Positions 16,965-26,107 of a stretch of DNA of 43,192 bases are shown here, in pieces (position 1 is the first letter of the stretch; each line of letters begins with the position of its first letter). The notes beneath the pieces were generated by a model. It had not been told where the DNA came from and searched no databases. It was given only the letters and a program-made list of their open reading frames with translations. Position numbers and translations under genes: made by a program. Source of the DNA: Bacteroidales bacterium (GTDB lineage: Bacteria; Bacteroidota; Bacteroidia; Bacteroidales; JAADGE01); contig JAIORQ010000078.1 of the NCBI GenBank assembly GCA_021108035.1, positions 1-43,192 on the forward strand, written 5' to 3'.

Positions 16965-18839
16965 TTAATCCTTCGTCAATTTATGCGGATTGATCATGTT
17001 TTCAGGAGATAAAATATTTTTAAGTTCTTCTTCAGAAAGAAGTCCTCGTTCAAGTGTAAGATCATAAACACTCTTTCCGGTTTCAAGAGCCTCTTTTGCT
17101 ATGGAACTGCTGTTTTCATAACCTATTACCGGATTTAGTGCTGTTACAATACCAATGCTGTTTCTTACCACATTCTCAATATGTTCTTTATTTGCTGTAA
17201 TACCGTCAATGGTTCTGTATCTTAAAACTGACATCCCGTTTTTAAGCATCTCAATAGATTCAAATAAACTTTGGACAATAACGGGTTCCATAACATTTAA
17301 TTCCAATTGTCCGGCTTCGGCTGCCATTGTAACCGTTATGTCATTACCGATAACCTTAAATGCAATTTGATTAACAACTTCGGGAATCACAGGATTAACT
17401 TTCCCCGGCATAATGGATGAACCGGGTTGAACGGCAGGAAGATTAATTTCATTAAGCCCGGCACGCGGTCCCGAAGATAACAAACGTAAATCATTCATTA
17501 TTTTTGATAATTTTATAGCCAAACGTTTCAAAGCAGAGGAAAACATAACAAATGCTCCTGTATCTTGTGTTGCCTCAACCAAATTTTCGGCAAGTTTGAT
17601 ATCTAAACCTGTAATTTCTCGCAAATGTCTTATAACTGCCGGGCTGTATTTCGGATCGGCATTTATCCCTGTTCCTATCGCAGTAGCCCCCATATTCACA
17701 CATAACATTAAATCTGCATTTCGTGCTATTCTCTCAATTTCTTCTTCCAAAGTTGATGCATATGCTCCGAATTCCTGCCCGAGTGTCATGGGAACAGCAT
17801 CTTGAAGTTGGGTTCTTCCCATTTTAAGAATATCATTAAACTCATCTGCTTTTTTCTTAAAAGAATCAACCAAAAGTTTAAGCTCTTTATTTAAAGAAAT
17901 ACTGCTGTTTATGAGTGCAATTTTAACTGATGTCGGATAACTGTCGTTTGTTGATTGTGAGAGATTTATGTGGTTATTGGGGTGGATGTATTGATATTCA
18001 CCTTTTTCTTTGCCCATACGCACTAATGCAAGGTTAGCAATAACTTCGTTGGCATTCATATTAGTTGATGTACCGGCACCGCCTTGAATCATATCAACAA
18101 CAAACTCTTTATGATATTTTCCGTGTAAAAGTTCATCACATCCAAAAACAATAGCTTCAGTTACATCGTCCGGTAATAATCCAATTTCGTTATTTGCTTT
18201 AGCTGCAGCTTTTTTAACCATGGCAAATGCGGTAACAATATCCGAGTAAAAACTGATGCTTATACCTGAAATGTTAAAGTTTTCTCTTGCACGCATGGTT
18301 TGAATACCGTAATAAAATTCATCCGGAACGTTTCTGTATCCTAATAAATCATGCTCTTCTCTTGAATGTCCGGAAACATACTGTGCTCCCACGTTCATTA
18401 AACGTGTGTTTGCGTGACTCATCCTTCGAGAAATGATTTGTGCTACTTCAGTGAAAATTTTAACGGCTATTATTCCTTCATTATTCAAAAGTTCTTTCAG
18501 TACTTCGGCTTTTATTTGATAGATATCAGAGTCAGTTAGTGTTTTTGCAGAAGTAGAGCGGGGAGAATCATCCACAATGGCACCTTCGCCGATAAAGTCA
18601 TATTTTTGAAATTGAGTAACTTGCTTAACCTCTCCGAATACAGATGTTTTGTATAATTCAACTTCGCCTTTATAAATAAAATAGATATAATCTCTTTTAA
18701 AACTTTCTTCATAGAGAATAGAATTTGCCGGATATTTTTTTAATTCAATGATCTTGATAATTTTTTCAAGTTCATCATCATTAAACTTATCGAAAAGTTC
18801 AATTTTTTTTAAAAATGATTTTAGTTTGTTGTTTTCCAT
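16965..18839 (-). CDS. aspA: aspartate ammonia-lyase with N-terminal cyclic-nucleotide-binding domain
   Basis: This 624-residue fusion has a CRP-like cNMP-binding beta-roll at residues about 12-140 (phosphate-binding-cassette-like [17 protein letters not shown]) and a full aspartase at about 155-624. The lyase shows [22 protein letters not shown], the lyase-superfamily signature [12 protein letters not shown] and the NAAELGQ-like [13 protein letters not shown]. Aspartase splits aspartate into fumarate and ammonia, feeding fumarate respiration. The extra domain suggests allosteric control by cAMP or a related ligand, which is inference. Normal aspartases are about 470 residues. The start overlaps the 3' end of the upstream MNT gene by 19 bases. 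Confidence 0.9.
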   Translation of the reverse strand: MENNKLKSFLKKIELFDKFNDDELEKIIKIIELKKYPANSILYEESFKRDYIYFIYKGEVELYKTSVFGEVKQVTQFQKYDFIGEGAIVDDSPRSTSAKTLTDSDIYQIKAEVLKELLNNEGIIAVKIFTEVAQIISRRMSHANTRLMNVGAQYVSGHSREEHDLLGYRNVPDEFYYGIQTMRARENFNISGISISFYSDIVTAFAMVKKAAAKANNEIGLLPDDVTEAIVFGCDELLHGKYHKEFVVDMIQGGAGTSTNMNANEVIANLALVRMGKEKGEYQYIHPNNHINLSQSTNDSYPTSVKIALINSSISLNKELKLLVDSFKKKADEFNDILKMGRTQLQDAVPMTLGQEFGAYASTLEEEIERIARNADLMLCVNMGATAIGTGINADPKYSPAVIRHLREITGLDIKLAENLVEATQDTGAFVMFSSALKRLAIKLSKIMNDLRLLSSGPRAGLNEINLPAVQPGSSIMPGKVNPVIPEVVNQIAFKVIGNDITVTMAAEAGQLELNVMEPVIVQSLFESIEMLKNGMSVLRYRTIDGITANKEHIENVVRNSIGIVTALNPVIGYENSSSIAKEALETGKSVYDLTLERGLLSEEELKNILSPENMINPHKLTKD

Positions 18840-19237
18840 GTTGTAATTGAATTAATTTTGCAAAATAGTATTATTTTCCTGAATAAGTTAATTCCGGTTA
18901 ATTTGTTAATAAAAATTGTTTTTTTTGTTTGATTGTTTTTACTGTAAAATAATTTACCGATTCGGTGGATATGTTCTAGTAAGTCGGGATTATTGATTTG
19001 GTTATATAAGGATAAATCAAAAATATATGGCAAAAGTAACTCATCAAGGGCCCAACTTATTTTGTTTAAAAGCCTAATGTTCAGTTTTTCGCCTTTTAGA
19101 GTAAGATCAATATCGGAAGCAGGATCAGACGTTTCTTTAGCACGTGAACCATATAAAATAGCTTCTTCTACTTCATCGAAAGAAGATAATACCTTAATAA
19201 TTGCTTGTAAATTTTCTTGTTTTAATCCGTATTTCAT
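18821..19237 (-). CDS. MNT-type nucleotidyltransferase (antitoxin of a HEPN-MNT pair)
   Basis: This 138-residue protein has the minimal nucleotidyltransferase motif [18 protein letters not shown] (G30-S31 with D42 and D44). In HEPN-MNT modules this protein modifies and silences the HEPN RNase. The typical domain ends near residue 100 ([13 protein letters not shown]); the remaining 38 residues look like read-through into intergenic sequence up to a stop inside the aspA start region, suggesting loss of the original stop. It follows the HEPN gene with a 2-base gap. Confidence 0.82.
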   Translation of the reverse strand: MKYGLKQENLQAIIKVLSSFDEVEEAILYGSRAKETSDPASDIDLTLKGEKLNIRLLNKISWALDELLLPYIFDLSLYNQINNPDLLEHIHRIGKLFYSKNNQTKKTIFINKLTGINLFRKIILFCKINSITTWKTTN

Positions 19238-19239
19238 AA

Positions 19240-19704
19240 TTAGCGTTCGAATAAATCATTTTGCTTTCCGGTTTTTAAGGCTTCCATCATTTGTTCAAAT
19301 TTTAGATACAACGGATAATAGTCTTCAATAATCAATTTAACTATTTCGTTTGAAGTTTCTTCATTGTATGTATGTGAGCTAAGATTCCTGCTTTGAATCA
19401 TATCTAACCATACGGAAGCATCGTTTTCATTATTAATCAGTTTCATTTTAAATGCTTCTCTGGTTGCATCTCTTGAACCTCTAACATCTTTATTACCTTG
19501 ATATTCGGCATAATCTTTCATTACGTTCCATGCCAATTCGTGAGTATATTCAAAACGTTTTATCAGAGCCTCTTGTATTATATTATCTATGTCATCAGTG
19601 TAGTCGGTATCAGTATCAGACAAAATATCAATAGCACGGCTTAATTGTTGCAGTGCTTTTCTGTAATTTGATAATCGTTGTTCCCATCTAATATCTTGTT
19701 CCAT
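19240..19704 (-). CDS. HEPN-domain protein, HI0074 family (toxin of a HEPN-MNT pair)
   Basis: This 154-residue all-helical protein belongs to the nucleotidyltransferase substrate-binding (HI0074) family. It shows the block EALIKRFEYTHELAWNVMKDY near residue 45 and the HEPN RNase motif RNLSSH (R106 to H111, Rx4-6H). With the downstream MNT protein it forms a type VII-like toxin-antitoxin module acting on RNA. The HEPN gene comes first and the MNT gene follows after two bases, the usual order. Confidence 0.85.
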   Translation of the reverse strand: MEQDIRWEQRLSNYRKALQQLSRAIDILSDTDTDYTDDIDNIIQEALIKRFEYTHELAWNVMKDYAEYQGNKDVRGSRDATREAFKMKLINNENDASVWLDMIQSRNLSSHTYNEETSNEIVKLIIEDYYPLYLKFEQMMEALKTGKQNDLFER

Positions 19705-19794
19705 AGTTAACTTTTATGTTTTAAAATTATAAGAATATTATTTTTCCTTGTCTTTAATAATAACTTCTTCCATTTTTTTGTAAAATTTAATGAG

Positions 19795-21855
19795 TTAAAA
19801 CTTAATTCTCAGCTGAAATTTAACCTCTGATTTATTATTGCCTTGAATTTCGTCATAACTTGAGCCTATAACATCTCTGTCGGTATAATTTGTATTGGCA
19901 AAACGCAACCAAATATCTATAAAATCTTTAACCACAGTATATTTTAATGTTAAATATGTTCGGAGTCCTGTACCGCTGTATCCGGGTATAGAAAAACCGT
20001 AAAGAATATCATTTTCATAGGCATATATTCGTGCATCATATTCAGCATCGAAAAAAGCTACTCTCATACTAAAGTTAAGAGGGAATGTTTCAAATTTATA
20101 ATTAACATCTTGATAAATAAGGAAACCTGTTTTTTCTTCTTCGCTGTCATCCTTAAATTCAGACAGTTCGAGTCTGTTTTTCAAGATTAGGTTTTTTGAT
20201 AATGAATAAGTTATATGATATCTGAATTGTCTTTTTTGTGTAATTTGCAAAGGTGCAACTCCGGTAAAATCATCTGAAGGATTTTGATGTTTTGATTCTT
20301 GTTTATATTTTACATACATATCTACATAACGGTTAAGACTGTAATCAACTTGAGTAAAAAAATCTACTCCCGATGAAGGTGCGTAGGTTCTGTATTTTAA
20401 CCATGGAAATTTATAAGTATCAAAATAAGCTGAAATTTTCCAATTCCTGACAGGATGTATTTCCGTTCCGAAATATACACCGTTTTCATTGCTTGTTTTT
20501 GATTGTTCAGCAAATCCGGCTGCATAATATGCTTGATAATCTTTAGTATAATATCTTTGAAGAATTGCCAAAGACATTTGAGGAGCAAGTTTCATCATTG
20601 CTGAATTTAATAAAGCATAACCACCGTTCATACTGATTGCTTCTTCACCGAAGAAATAAATATTTTTGAAGCGTGTTTGGTAATCAATGCTCGCATTTAA
20701 GCCGTGGTTCCCTTGAAATTCAAATTGATTATATGCATTGGGTGTTTTGTTTAATTCTGCACCAAAGAAATATTCAATATAGGAAGCACCGAATTTGAAC
20801 TTCGGATGTTTCCATTTAATATTACCTCCGTATATAAATTCCGAAACAGAATGCTTATCTGTTAATTCACCGTCATTTCTATGCAAGCCTGTGGTTTGAA
20901 AAGATGTTACAATTTGTTCTTCTTCTGTAAGACTATCTGCCAAATCTATATTTCCGTCAATATATTTATATGAAACAAATCCTGTAATGTTAAACTTGCC
21001 GATTTTTGCGGTAGTACCAATGCCTCTCATAAATTTATTTTCATCTGTTGATGAGTACTTTCTTAAGCCATCATATTTTTTCTTTACAGACATAACATAT
21101 GATGATTTACCTGTTGAGAATCCGGACCAAGCTATCAGTCCTTGTCCGAATCGAACTTGATAATCACCAAGTGTTATGGTTTTAAATTTCCAAATATCAT
21201 TCACTTGCAAGTGTGCATTGTAATAGTCGAAACCTTGCTTTTGTGAATTTTTGAAAAATGCTTCTCCGGCATCTTTTTCAGCAACAAAACCAAATTTAAT
21301 TTTTCGTTTGTAATCAAATTGATATCGTGTATAATACTTAAACCTGTTACCTTGGTATTGTTTGTCATCATTTGGTTCATCAGTATATCCTTTTTGTTCT
21401 TGCAAAAGAAATTGAGTTCTTAAAAATAAGTTGTTGCTGCCGTATTTAATTGCCTTTCTAAAATCTGGAATTTGTTTTTCCGACTTTGGTTCAACAATAA
21501 TAAAAGGTAATATTCTTTTTATATCGTCTAATGAAAAACTTTCCAATAGTTGCAGTTCATAAATGCTTATCATTTCACCGGCAGTTCTGTGGTATTCCAA
21601 AATATCTTCTATATGAAAATCAGAAAGAAATTGAAATTTTTCGAGATCTTCTCTTGTTGCTGTATTAAGGTTTAGAGGATTTTCAGCAAAATAATATAAA
21701 TCCTCATATAATGAAGTATAATCTAATTCATCATCACTTGATTCCGCAATTTCTTCAATAAGAGTTTCAATAATCTCTTTATCAGGAATTTGAGCAAACA
21801 ATCTTGATGTTGTGAAAACTATTAACAGAATAATGCATATATTTTTAAAGGTCAT
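19795..21855 (-). CDS. outer-membrane protein with N-terminal helix-hairpin-helix domain
   Basis: This 686-residue protein has a signal peptide (ICIILLIVFTTSRLFAQ), a helix-hairpin-helix segment at about residues 57-115 (PLNLNTATREDLEKFQFLSD, then SIYELQLLESFSLDDIKRI) and about 550 residues of alternating amphipathic strands rich in Tyr and Phe, ending LKFQLRIKF as in outer-membrane beta-barrels. Such ComEA-like/beta-barrel fusions are widespread in Bacteroidota; DNA binding at the cell surface is possible but unproven. Its flank upstream carries a large inverted repeat. Confidence 0.75.
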   Translation of the reverse strand: MTFKNICIILLIVFTTSRLFAQIPDKEIIETLIEEIAESSDDELDYTSLYEDLYYFAENPLNLNTATREDLEKFQFLSDFHIEDILEYHRTAGEMISIYELQLLESFSLDDIKRILPFIIVEPKSEKQIPDFRKAIKYGSNNLFLRTQFLLQEQKGYTDEPNDDKQYQGNRFKYYTRYQFDYKRKIKFGFVAEKDAGEAFFKNSQKQGFDYYNAHLQVNDIWKFKTITLGDYQVRFGQGLIAWSGFSTGKSSYVMSVKKKYDGLRKYSSTDENKFMRGIGTTAKIGKFNITGFVSYKYIDGNIDLADSLTEEEQIVTSFQTTGLHRNDGELTDKHSVSEFIYGGNIKWKHPKFKFGASYIEYFFGAELNKTPNAYNQFEFQGNHGLNASIDYQTRFKNIYFFGEEAISMNGGYALLNSAMMKLAPQMSLAILQRYYTKDYQAYYAAGFAEQSKTSNENGVYFGTEIHPVRNWKISAYFDTYKFPWLKYRTYAPSSGVDFFTQVDYSLNRYVDMYVKYKQESKHQNPSDDFTGVAPLQITQKRQFRYHITYSLSKNLILKNRLELSEFKDDSEEEKTGFLIYQDVNYKFETFPLNFSMRVAFFDAEYDARIYAYENDILYGFSIPGYSGTGLRTYLTLKYTVVKDFIDIWLRFANTNYTDRDVIGSSYDEIQGNNKSEVKFQLRIKF

Positions 21856-21872
21856 TGTATTATTATTTATAA

Positions 21873-21946
21873 GTTGTTCAATTGTTTCATTGCTACACTG
21901 TTAAATTGTTAAAAAACAGCAATGTAGCAATTGAACAATGTAACAA
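21873..21946. repeat. imperfect long inverted repeat
   Basis: About 31 bases at 21873-21903 pair imperfectly with 21915-21946 (TTGCTACA against TGTAGCAA, with flanking TTGTT/AACAA) around a short loop. It lies upstream of the helix-hairpin-helix protein gene. It may be a transcript-processing hairpin or a small repetitive element. Confidence 0.5.
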
Positions 21947-22049
21947 TTTTATACTTTATTAACACCCGACAATGCCGGCTTTTTTTCGGAAACTTCCTAA
22001 AAAACTAATAATTTTAGGTGTAAACTATTCGTAAAAATAATAAAACATT

Positions 22050-23165
22050 CTAATTTTCAAACATTTCATCAAAGCCATTTCCTAATGTGTAATTTTTTGT
22101 CCATTTTTTAATTTGGTTAATTTTATATGGAATGATGTCATATTGAATTAATTTATTAAGAATCCTTATTTCAAAACCGCCTATCTTTCCGTCTAATAAA
22201 AAACCTAATATCAACAATTGCCCGACAGCTAATTTAATATCTTCGGGCAGGCTTTTTACTTTCTTAAAATAATTTTCAGAGAGTTTATGCTCATCTTTAA
22301 TTGCAATTTCGAAGATATTCAAAAAATGCTTTGCATAAATCAAATCAGTAGGATAAAAGCTTTTTTTAGTGATGGCAATATATTCGAATGTATCATAAAG
22401 CAATCCGGTAAAAACATCATTATCTTTATATTTATTGAGAAATCGTTTCCCTGTTTTATTCATTTGCTTTAAAGCTTGCATTCTCATATCGGCTTTTCTC
22501 ACAACTATTGCCGATGCATAAGCATTCCATAGTGCGTATATCGGAATTCCCGCTAAATCGATTACAGCTCTGATTGCAAGTCTCCCGAGAACACGTTTTA
22601 AAACTATTCTGAAAACAAAATTTGATAATAATGCTTTTATCAGAAAGAATGCTCTTAAAAATAATACACTTGTTTTGGAAAAGTTTTGGTAAGGATTAAT
22701 TCCTACTTCTGTAAACTTTTTTTGATCTTTGCCCAAACCTATATAAACAAGTTCTTGGGTTTCAATATTTTCTTTATCCGCTTTATAACCGTAAACAGAA
22801 GCAATTTTACTCACAGATTTTAAATCTCCTTTCATAAGCAGCCAGATTTCAATTCCTACAAGCACAAAACCATACAGTAACTCAAAAATTGATACCTCAA
22901 AACGGAAGTTGATATACGGAATTGTGTATTCAGTATTAATGAAATAATCGGGAAGTATGTATTGTGGCAGATATAGGATAATTACACCTAAAGCACCGTA
23001 AAAAGCAGCTGTTAAGATCGTTTTGTTTTTGATCTTTTTAACTTCTTTAAGCTGATTATTTTTCTTTACTGAAATTTTTTCGGAGAACCTTTCAGATTCT
23101 TTTATAAAATATTTTTCAGCAATTTTATCAGTTATGTCTCTTATGTTAGTATTTATTTTAGTCAA
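22050..23165 (-). CDS. uncharacterised membrane protein
   Basis: This 371-residue protein has a basic, coiled N-terminus, two strong transmembrane segments near residues 50-70 and 90-110, then weaker hydrophobic stretches near 165-215, and a soluble helical C-terminal part ending in a TerB-like helical pattern (AVGQLLILGFLLDGKIGGFEIRILNKLIQ). The start codon is TTG at 23165; no in-frame ATG lies near. I do not recognise a function. It lies between the helicase and the helix-hairpin-helix protein genes on the same strand. Confidence 0.6.
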   Translation of the reverse strand: MTKINTNIRDITDKIAEKYFIKESERFSEKISVKKNNQLKEVKKIKNKTILTAAFYGALGVIILYLPQYILPDYFINTEYTIPYINFRFEVSIFELLYGFVLVGIEIWLLMKGDLKSVSKIASVYGYKADKENIETQELVYIGLGKDQKKFTEVGINPYQNFSKTSVLFLRAFFLIKALLSNFVFRIVLKRVLGRLAIRAVIDLAGIPIYALWNAYASAIVVRKADMRMQALKQMNKTGKRFLNKYKDNDVFTGLLYDTFEYIAITKKSFYPTDLIYAKHFLNIFEIAIKDEHKLSENYFKKVKSLPEDIKLAVGQLLILGFLLDGKIGGFEIRILNKLIQYDIIPYKINQIKKWTKNYTLGNGFDEMFEN

Positions 23166-23230
23166 AGATGTTATTCGTTTATTAAATATTATTTTTAAAA
23201 ACTTTTTTTTGCAAAACTTTTGTCAGAAGT

Positions 23231-23278
23231 TTGATGCCGGAAGCCGGGAGTATTTAAACCCCTGACACCCGGTATCAA
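23231..23278. repeat. hairpin downstream of the helicase gene
   Basis: TTGATGCCGG at 23231-23240 pairs with CCGGTATCAA at 23269-23278 with one mismatch. It follows the helicase gene on the minus strand and could end its transcript, although no clear T-tract follows. Confidence 0.4.
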
Positions 23279-23294
23279 GCTTCAAACTATAAAA

Positions 23295-24755
23295 CTAATC
23301 AAATATCTCATTTTCATAAAAAAATTCTTTTCTGAAATTAACTAAATCTAATTCATTTGTGGGTCTGGTAAAAGCAGTATAGAGCCATCTTAAAAATTCT
23401 TTATTTATCATTTCTTCGGTAATCCAACCTTGATCGACAAATACTTTTTTCCATTGTCCGCCTTGTGCTTTATGACAAGTAACTGCATAAGCAAATTTTA
23501 CTTGCAAAGCATTAAAAAAGGGATGTTCTCTTATTTTTTCAAATCGTTTCTTTTTACTTCCGATATCAGAAAAATCTTCTTCAATTTTTCTGTAAAGTGC
23601 AATGTTTTGTTCGTAGGAAAGAGATGCTGTTTCAGAACTCAATGTATCTAAAATTATCTTCGCATCAATTTCAAGGTCTTTATAATCATAAAACCTTAAT
23701 GTTACATCTGCAAATCTGTATCCGTATCTTTCTGTATATCTTTTTATTTTTACAATTTCAGCTGTATCACCGTTTGCTATAAAATCAATTTCATCATAAT
23801 CTTCACTCCAAAAATAATTATTTTTTACAATCATAAGAAGATCTCCTGCGGTAATTTCTTCTTCTCTGTATAATACTGAAGCTCTGATACCTTGATTAAA
23901 CCGATTTGCTCTTTTATTGGACCTGCAAATAATTGCAACTTCTTGTTCTGAATATTTACCGTATGCATCAGAAATTTTTTCTATAAGATCGGCACCGCTG
24001 ATTCTGTTTATATCATCGAAACCTTCCAGTTTAATTTTAGGGAAACCTTTAAATTCAACTTTTACTTCATATTGCATGCTTTTACTTAAAAGTTGCCTAA
24101 TTTTCGTAGCATTATAAAGTGTTCCGGAATCTTGAGCTTGTCTCACAACTTCGGTAAGTTCATGTTCTGTAACATCATATCCGTAAGTTTGAAGTTCTTT
24201 TAAATCAAGAGCCGGACTGATATCTAACTTAACCGGAGGAAGTTGTGCAGTATCGCCTATCAGAATTAATTTACAAGATTTATTATTGTAAACATATCTA
24301 ATAAGGTCATCTAATAATTTACCGCTTCCGAAAGCAGAATTTTCAAAACTGCTGTTTGAAATCATTGAAGCTTCATCGACAATAAAAAAAGTGTTTTTAT
24401 GCAAATTTATATCTAAAACAAATTTACCGAAACCGGCATTTGCAGATTTTTGTCTGTATATTTTTTTATGAATGGTAAATGCACCGGTTTTTGCATAGCT
24501 GCATAATACTTTAGCAGCTCTGCCTGTTGGTGCCAACAGTACAGATTTTAATTCTAATTTCTTTAGTGCATTAACTAAAGCTGCAATAATGCTCGTTTTT
24601 CCTGTCCCGGCATATCCTTTTAATAAAAATATTTCATTTTCGTTGCTTGAACCTGAAACAAAATTTGCTAATTTTACAATAAGTTCTTTTTGGCCTTCTA
24701 AGGGTTCAAAGACTAATGCATTTATTATTTCGTTATATATAAAATCATTCAACAT
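23295..24755 (-). CDS. RecD-like ATP-dependent DNA helicase
   Basis: This 486-residue superfamily 1 helicase has Walker A GYAGTGKTS (near residue 47), motif Ia LAPTGRAAKVL, Walker B FIVDEASMIS (near residue 123), motif III IGDTAQLPPV, and the C-terminal UvrD_C_2 block AVTCHKAQGGQWKKVFV followed by RWLYTAFTRPTNELDLVNF. It is a short RecD2/Dda-like enzyme without an N-terminal helix-hairpin-helix domain. It probably unwinds DNA in repair. An adjacent inverted repeat marks its upstream flank. Confidence 0.9.
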   Translation of the reverse strand: MLNDFIYNEIINALVFEPLEGQKELIVKLANFVSGSSNENEIFLLKGYAGTGKTSIIAALVNALKKLELKSVLLAPTGRAAKVLCSYAKTGAFTIHKKIYRQKSANAGFGKFVLDINLHKNTFFIVDEASMISNSSFENSAFGSGKLLDDLIRYVYNNKSCKLILIGDTAQLPPVKLDISPALDLKELQTYGYDVTEHELTEVVRQAQDSGTLYNATKIRQLLSKSMQYEVKVEFKGFPKIKLEGFDDINRISGADLIEKISDAYGKYSEQEVAIICRSNKRANRFNQGIRASVLYREEEITAGDLLMIVKNNYFWSEDYDEIDFIANGDTAEIVKIKRYTERYGYRFADVTLRFYDYKDLEIDAKIILDTLSSETASLSYEQNIALYRKIEEDFSDIGSKKKRFEKIREHPFFNALQVKFAYAVTCHKAQGGQWKKVFVDQGWITEEMINKEFLRWLYTAFTRPTNELDLVNFRKEFFYENEIFD

Positions 24756-24796
24756 TTTATTACATTTTCATTCAAGTTATTAGATTATTTATTTAA

Positions 24797-24936
24797 TATA
24801 TGAGTTTAGCTTAAAAAAGTAAAAAATCGTTCAACAGGTGCACAGCAACTTTAATAATTAGATAGAAATCAGAATGATAATTTTTTGCATTTTGCAGAAT
24901 TAGTTGCTTTGCACCTTTTTAAACTGAGCTCATATA
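24797..24936. repeat. 140-bp imperfect inverted-repeat element
   Basis: The ends TATATGAG (24797-24804) and CTCATATA (24929-24936) are complementary, and an inner pair, 24836-24850 against 24902-24916, matches at 14 of 15 bases. Together they form a long imperfect hairpin between the divergent helicase and membrane-protein genes. It has no coding capacity and may be a MITE-like element or a structured RNA. No clear target-site duplication is visible. Confidence 0.5.
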
Positions 24937-24983
24937 ATATACATTTGAATAATCTTTTTTAATTATATAAAATTAAACCAAGT

Positions 24984-25018
24984 TTTGTTAATTTAAAAAG
25001 ATATTTTTTTTAAATTTG
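24984..25018 (+). promoter_or_regulatory. Bacteroidota-type promoter
   Basis: TTTG at 24984-24987 and TAAATTTGC starting at 25011 match the Bacteroidota housekeeping promoter, with a 23-base spacer at the long end of the accepted range. Transcription would begin near 25025, about 20 bases before the ATG at 25045. Confidence 0.65.
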
Positions 25019-25044
25019 CATGCGAACAAAAAATCTTATTTATA

Positions 25045-25965
25045 ATGACAATTTATATTATTATTCTGATTGTTGCAACTGTTGGTGTTGCATTAGTTAC
25101 ATTTATTGAAAGTTTATCAAAAAATAAACTTATTAAATATGGGTCATATGTTGTCTATTTTTTACTTATTGAATTAATTCTTTATGCTGTTACAGAAAGT
25201 ATTACTATTCCGGCTGTTATTTTAGTTGTCGTAATTTTAATTATTATATTGATATTATTAATAAAAGGAAGTTTTATTATTTCATCCGGAAACAGAACAA
25301 TAAAATATATAATAAGTTTTGTTTTTTTGGCGGCAGCAATCTTTACGGGATATTCTTTATATGACAGTATAATGAATCCTATCAGGTTCAATAAAGAAAT
25401 GAACAAAAGATATCAAGAAACCGTTGATGAGTTGAAAAGAGTAAGAACAGCCCAAGTTGCTTACAAAAATGAGTATAATAAATATACAAAGTATATGGAC
25501 AGTTTAAAATTTTTTGTTGAGAACGGTTCAATGACAGTTATCAGACAAGAAGGTGATGTACCTGATTCAATATACTTGCAACAAGGAAATAATTTAATAA
25601 AAGCTGAAATTGAATGTTTAAAGTTAGGAATACCGGGATTTAAAAGAGATACAGTAAAAGAGAAGATTATTGATACACTTTTTAAGGATTATGATATAAA
25701 CAGATTTGGTATTGTGCCTTTTACAAACGGTTCTGTATTTGATATGGATACTGCTTCAATTGAAGCAGGTGGTTTAACAATCAATATATTTGAGGCAAAA
25801 GTTACAAATTTGGAATTGTTAAAGGGAATGGATAAACAATTAATCCTGAATCTTGATGATAATGCTATTCAAAACAGCAAATATCCCGGATTAAAAGTAG
25901 GTTCTCTTGAAGAGAATAATAATAATGAGGGAAATTGGGATAAAGAATTTGATCTTAAAAAATAA
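25045..25965 (+). CDS. membrane protein with a C-terminal soluble domain, unknown function
   Basis: This 306-residue protein has about four N-terminal hydrophobic helices (residues 3-18, 31-45, 49-75 and 90-105), a short coiled-coil (residues about 115-150, NKRYQETVDELKRVRTAQVAYKN would be its core) and a soluble C-terminal domain that ends in an Asn/Glu-rich tail. A recognisable Bacteroidota promoter precedes it and a terminator-like hairpin follows. It is encoded upstream of the DUF3822-rsmD pair. I do not recognise the family. Confidence 0.6.
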   Translation: MTIYIIILIVATVGVALVTFIESLSKNKLIKYGSYVVYFLLIELILYAVTESITIPAVILVVVILIIILILLIKGSFIISSGNRTIKYIISFVFLAAAIFTGYSLYDSIMNPIRFNKEMNKRYQETVDELKRVRTAQVAYKNEYNKYTKYMDSLKFFVENGSMTVIRQEGDVPDSIYLQQGNNLIKAEIECLKLGIPGFKRDTVKEKIIDTLFKDYDINRFGIVPFTNGSVFDMDTASIEAGGLTINIFEAKVTNLELLKGMDKQLILNLDDNAIQNSKYPGLKVGSLEENNNNEGNWDKEFDLKK

Positions 25966-25979
25966 GTTTGATTTACGAT

Positions 25980-26046
25980 GTTATTTTGAAAATCCGTTAG
26001 TTAATTGACTTGATGTCAAAATAACCGGCGGATTTTATTTTTTTTG
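25980..26046 (+). terminator. terminator with two interlocking inverted repeats
   Basis: AAAATCCG (25989-25996) pairs with CGGATTTT (26029-26036) and is followed by ATTTTTTTTTGG, which fits an intrinsic terminator. A second inverted repeat, GTTATTTTGA (25980-25989) with TCAAAATAAC (26016-26025), crosses it, so the two stems compete or form a pseudoknot. Confidence 0.6.
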
Positions 26047-26107
26047 GTATATTTTATGCTATAAATAAAAGGAAATTAAAAATCATTAAATTGATATTAA
26101 AATTCGT

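Noticed and set aside
21960-21990. CCGAC-AAT-GCCGG followed by seven T on the plus strand
   Set aside because: It looks like a terminator, but no plus-strand gene precedes it; both neighbours are on the minus strand.
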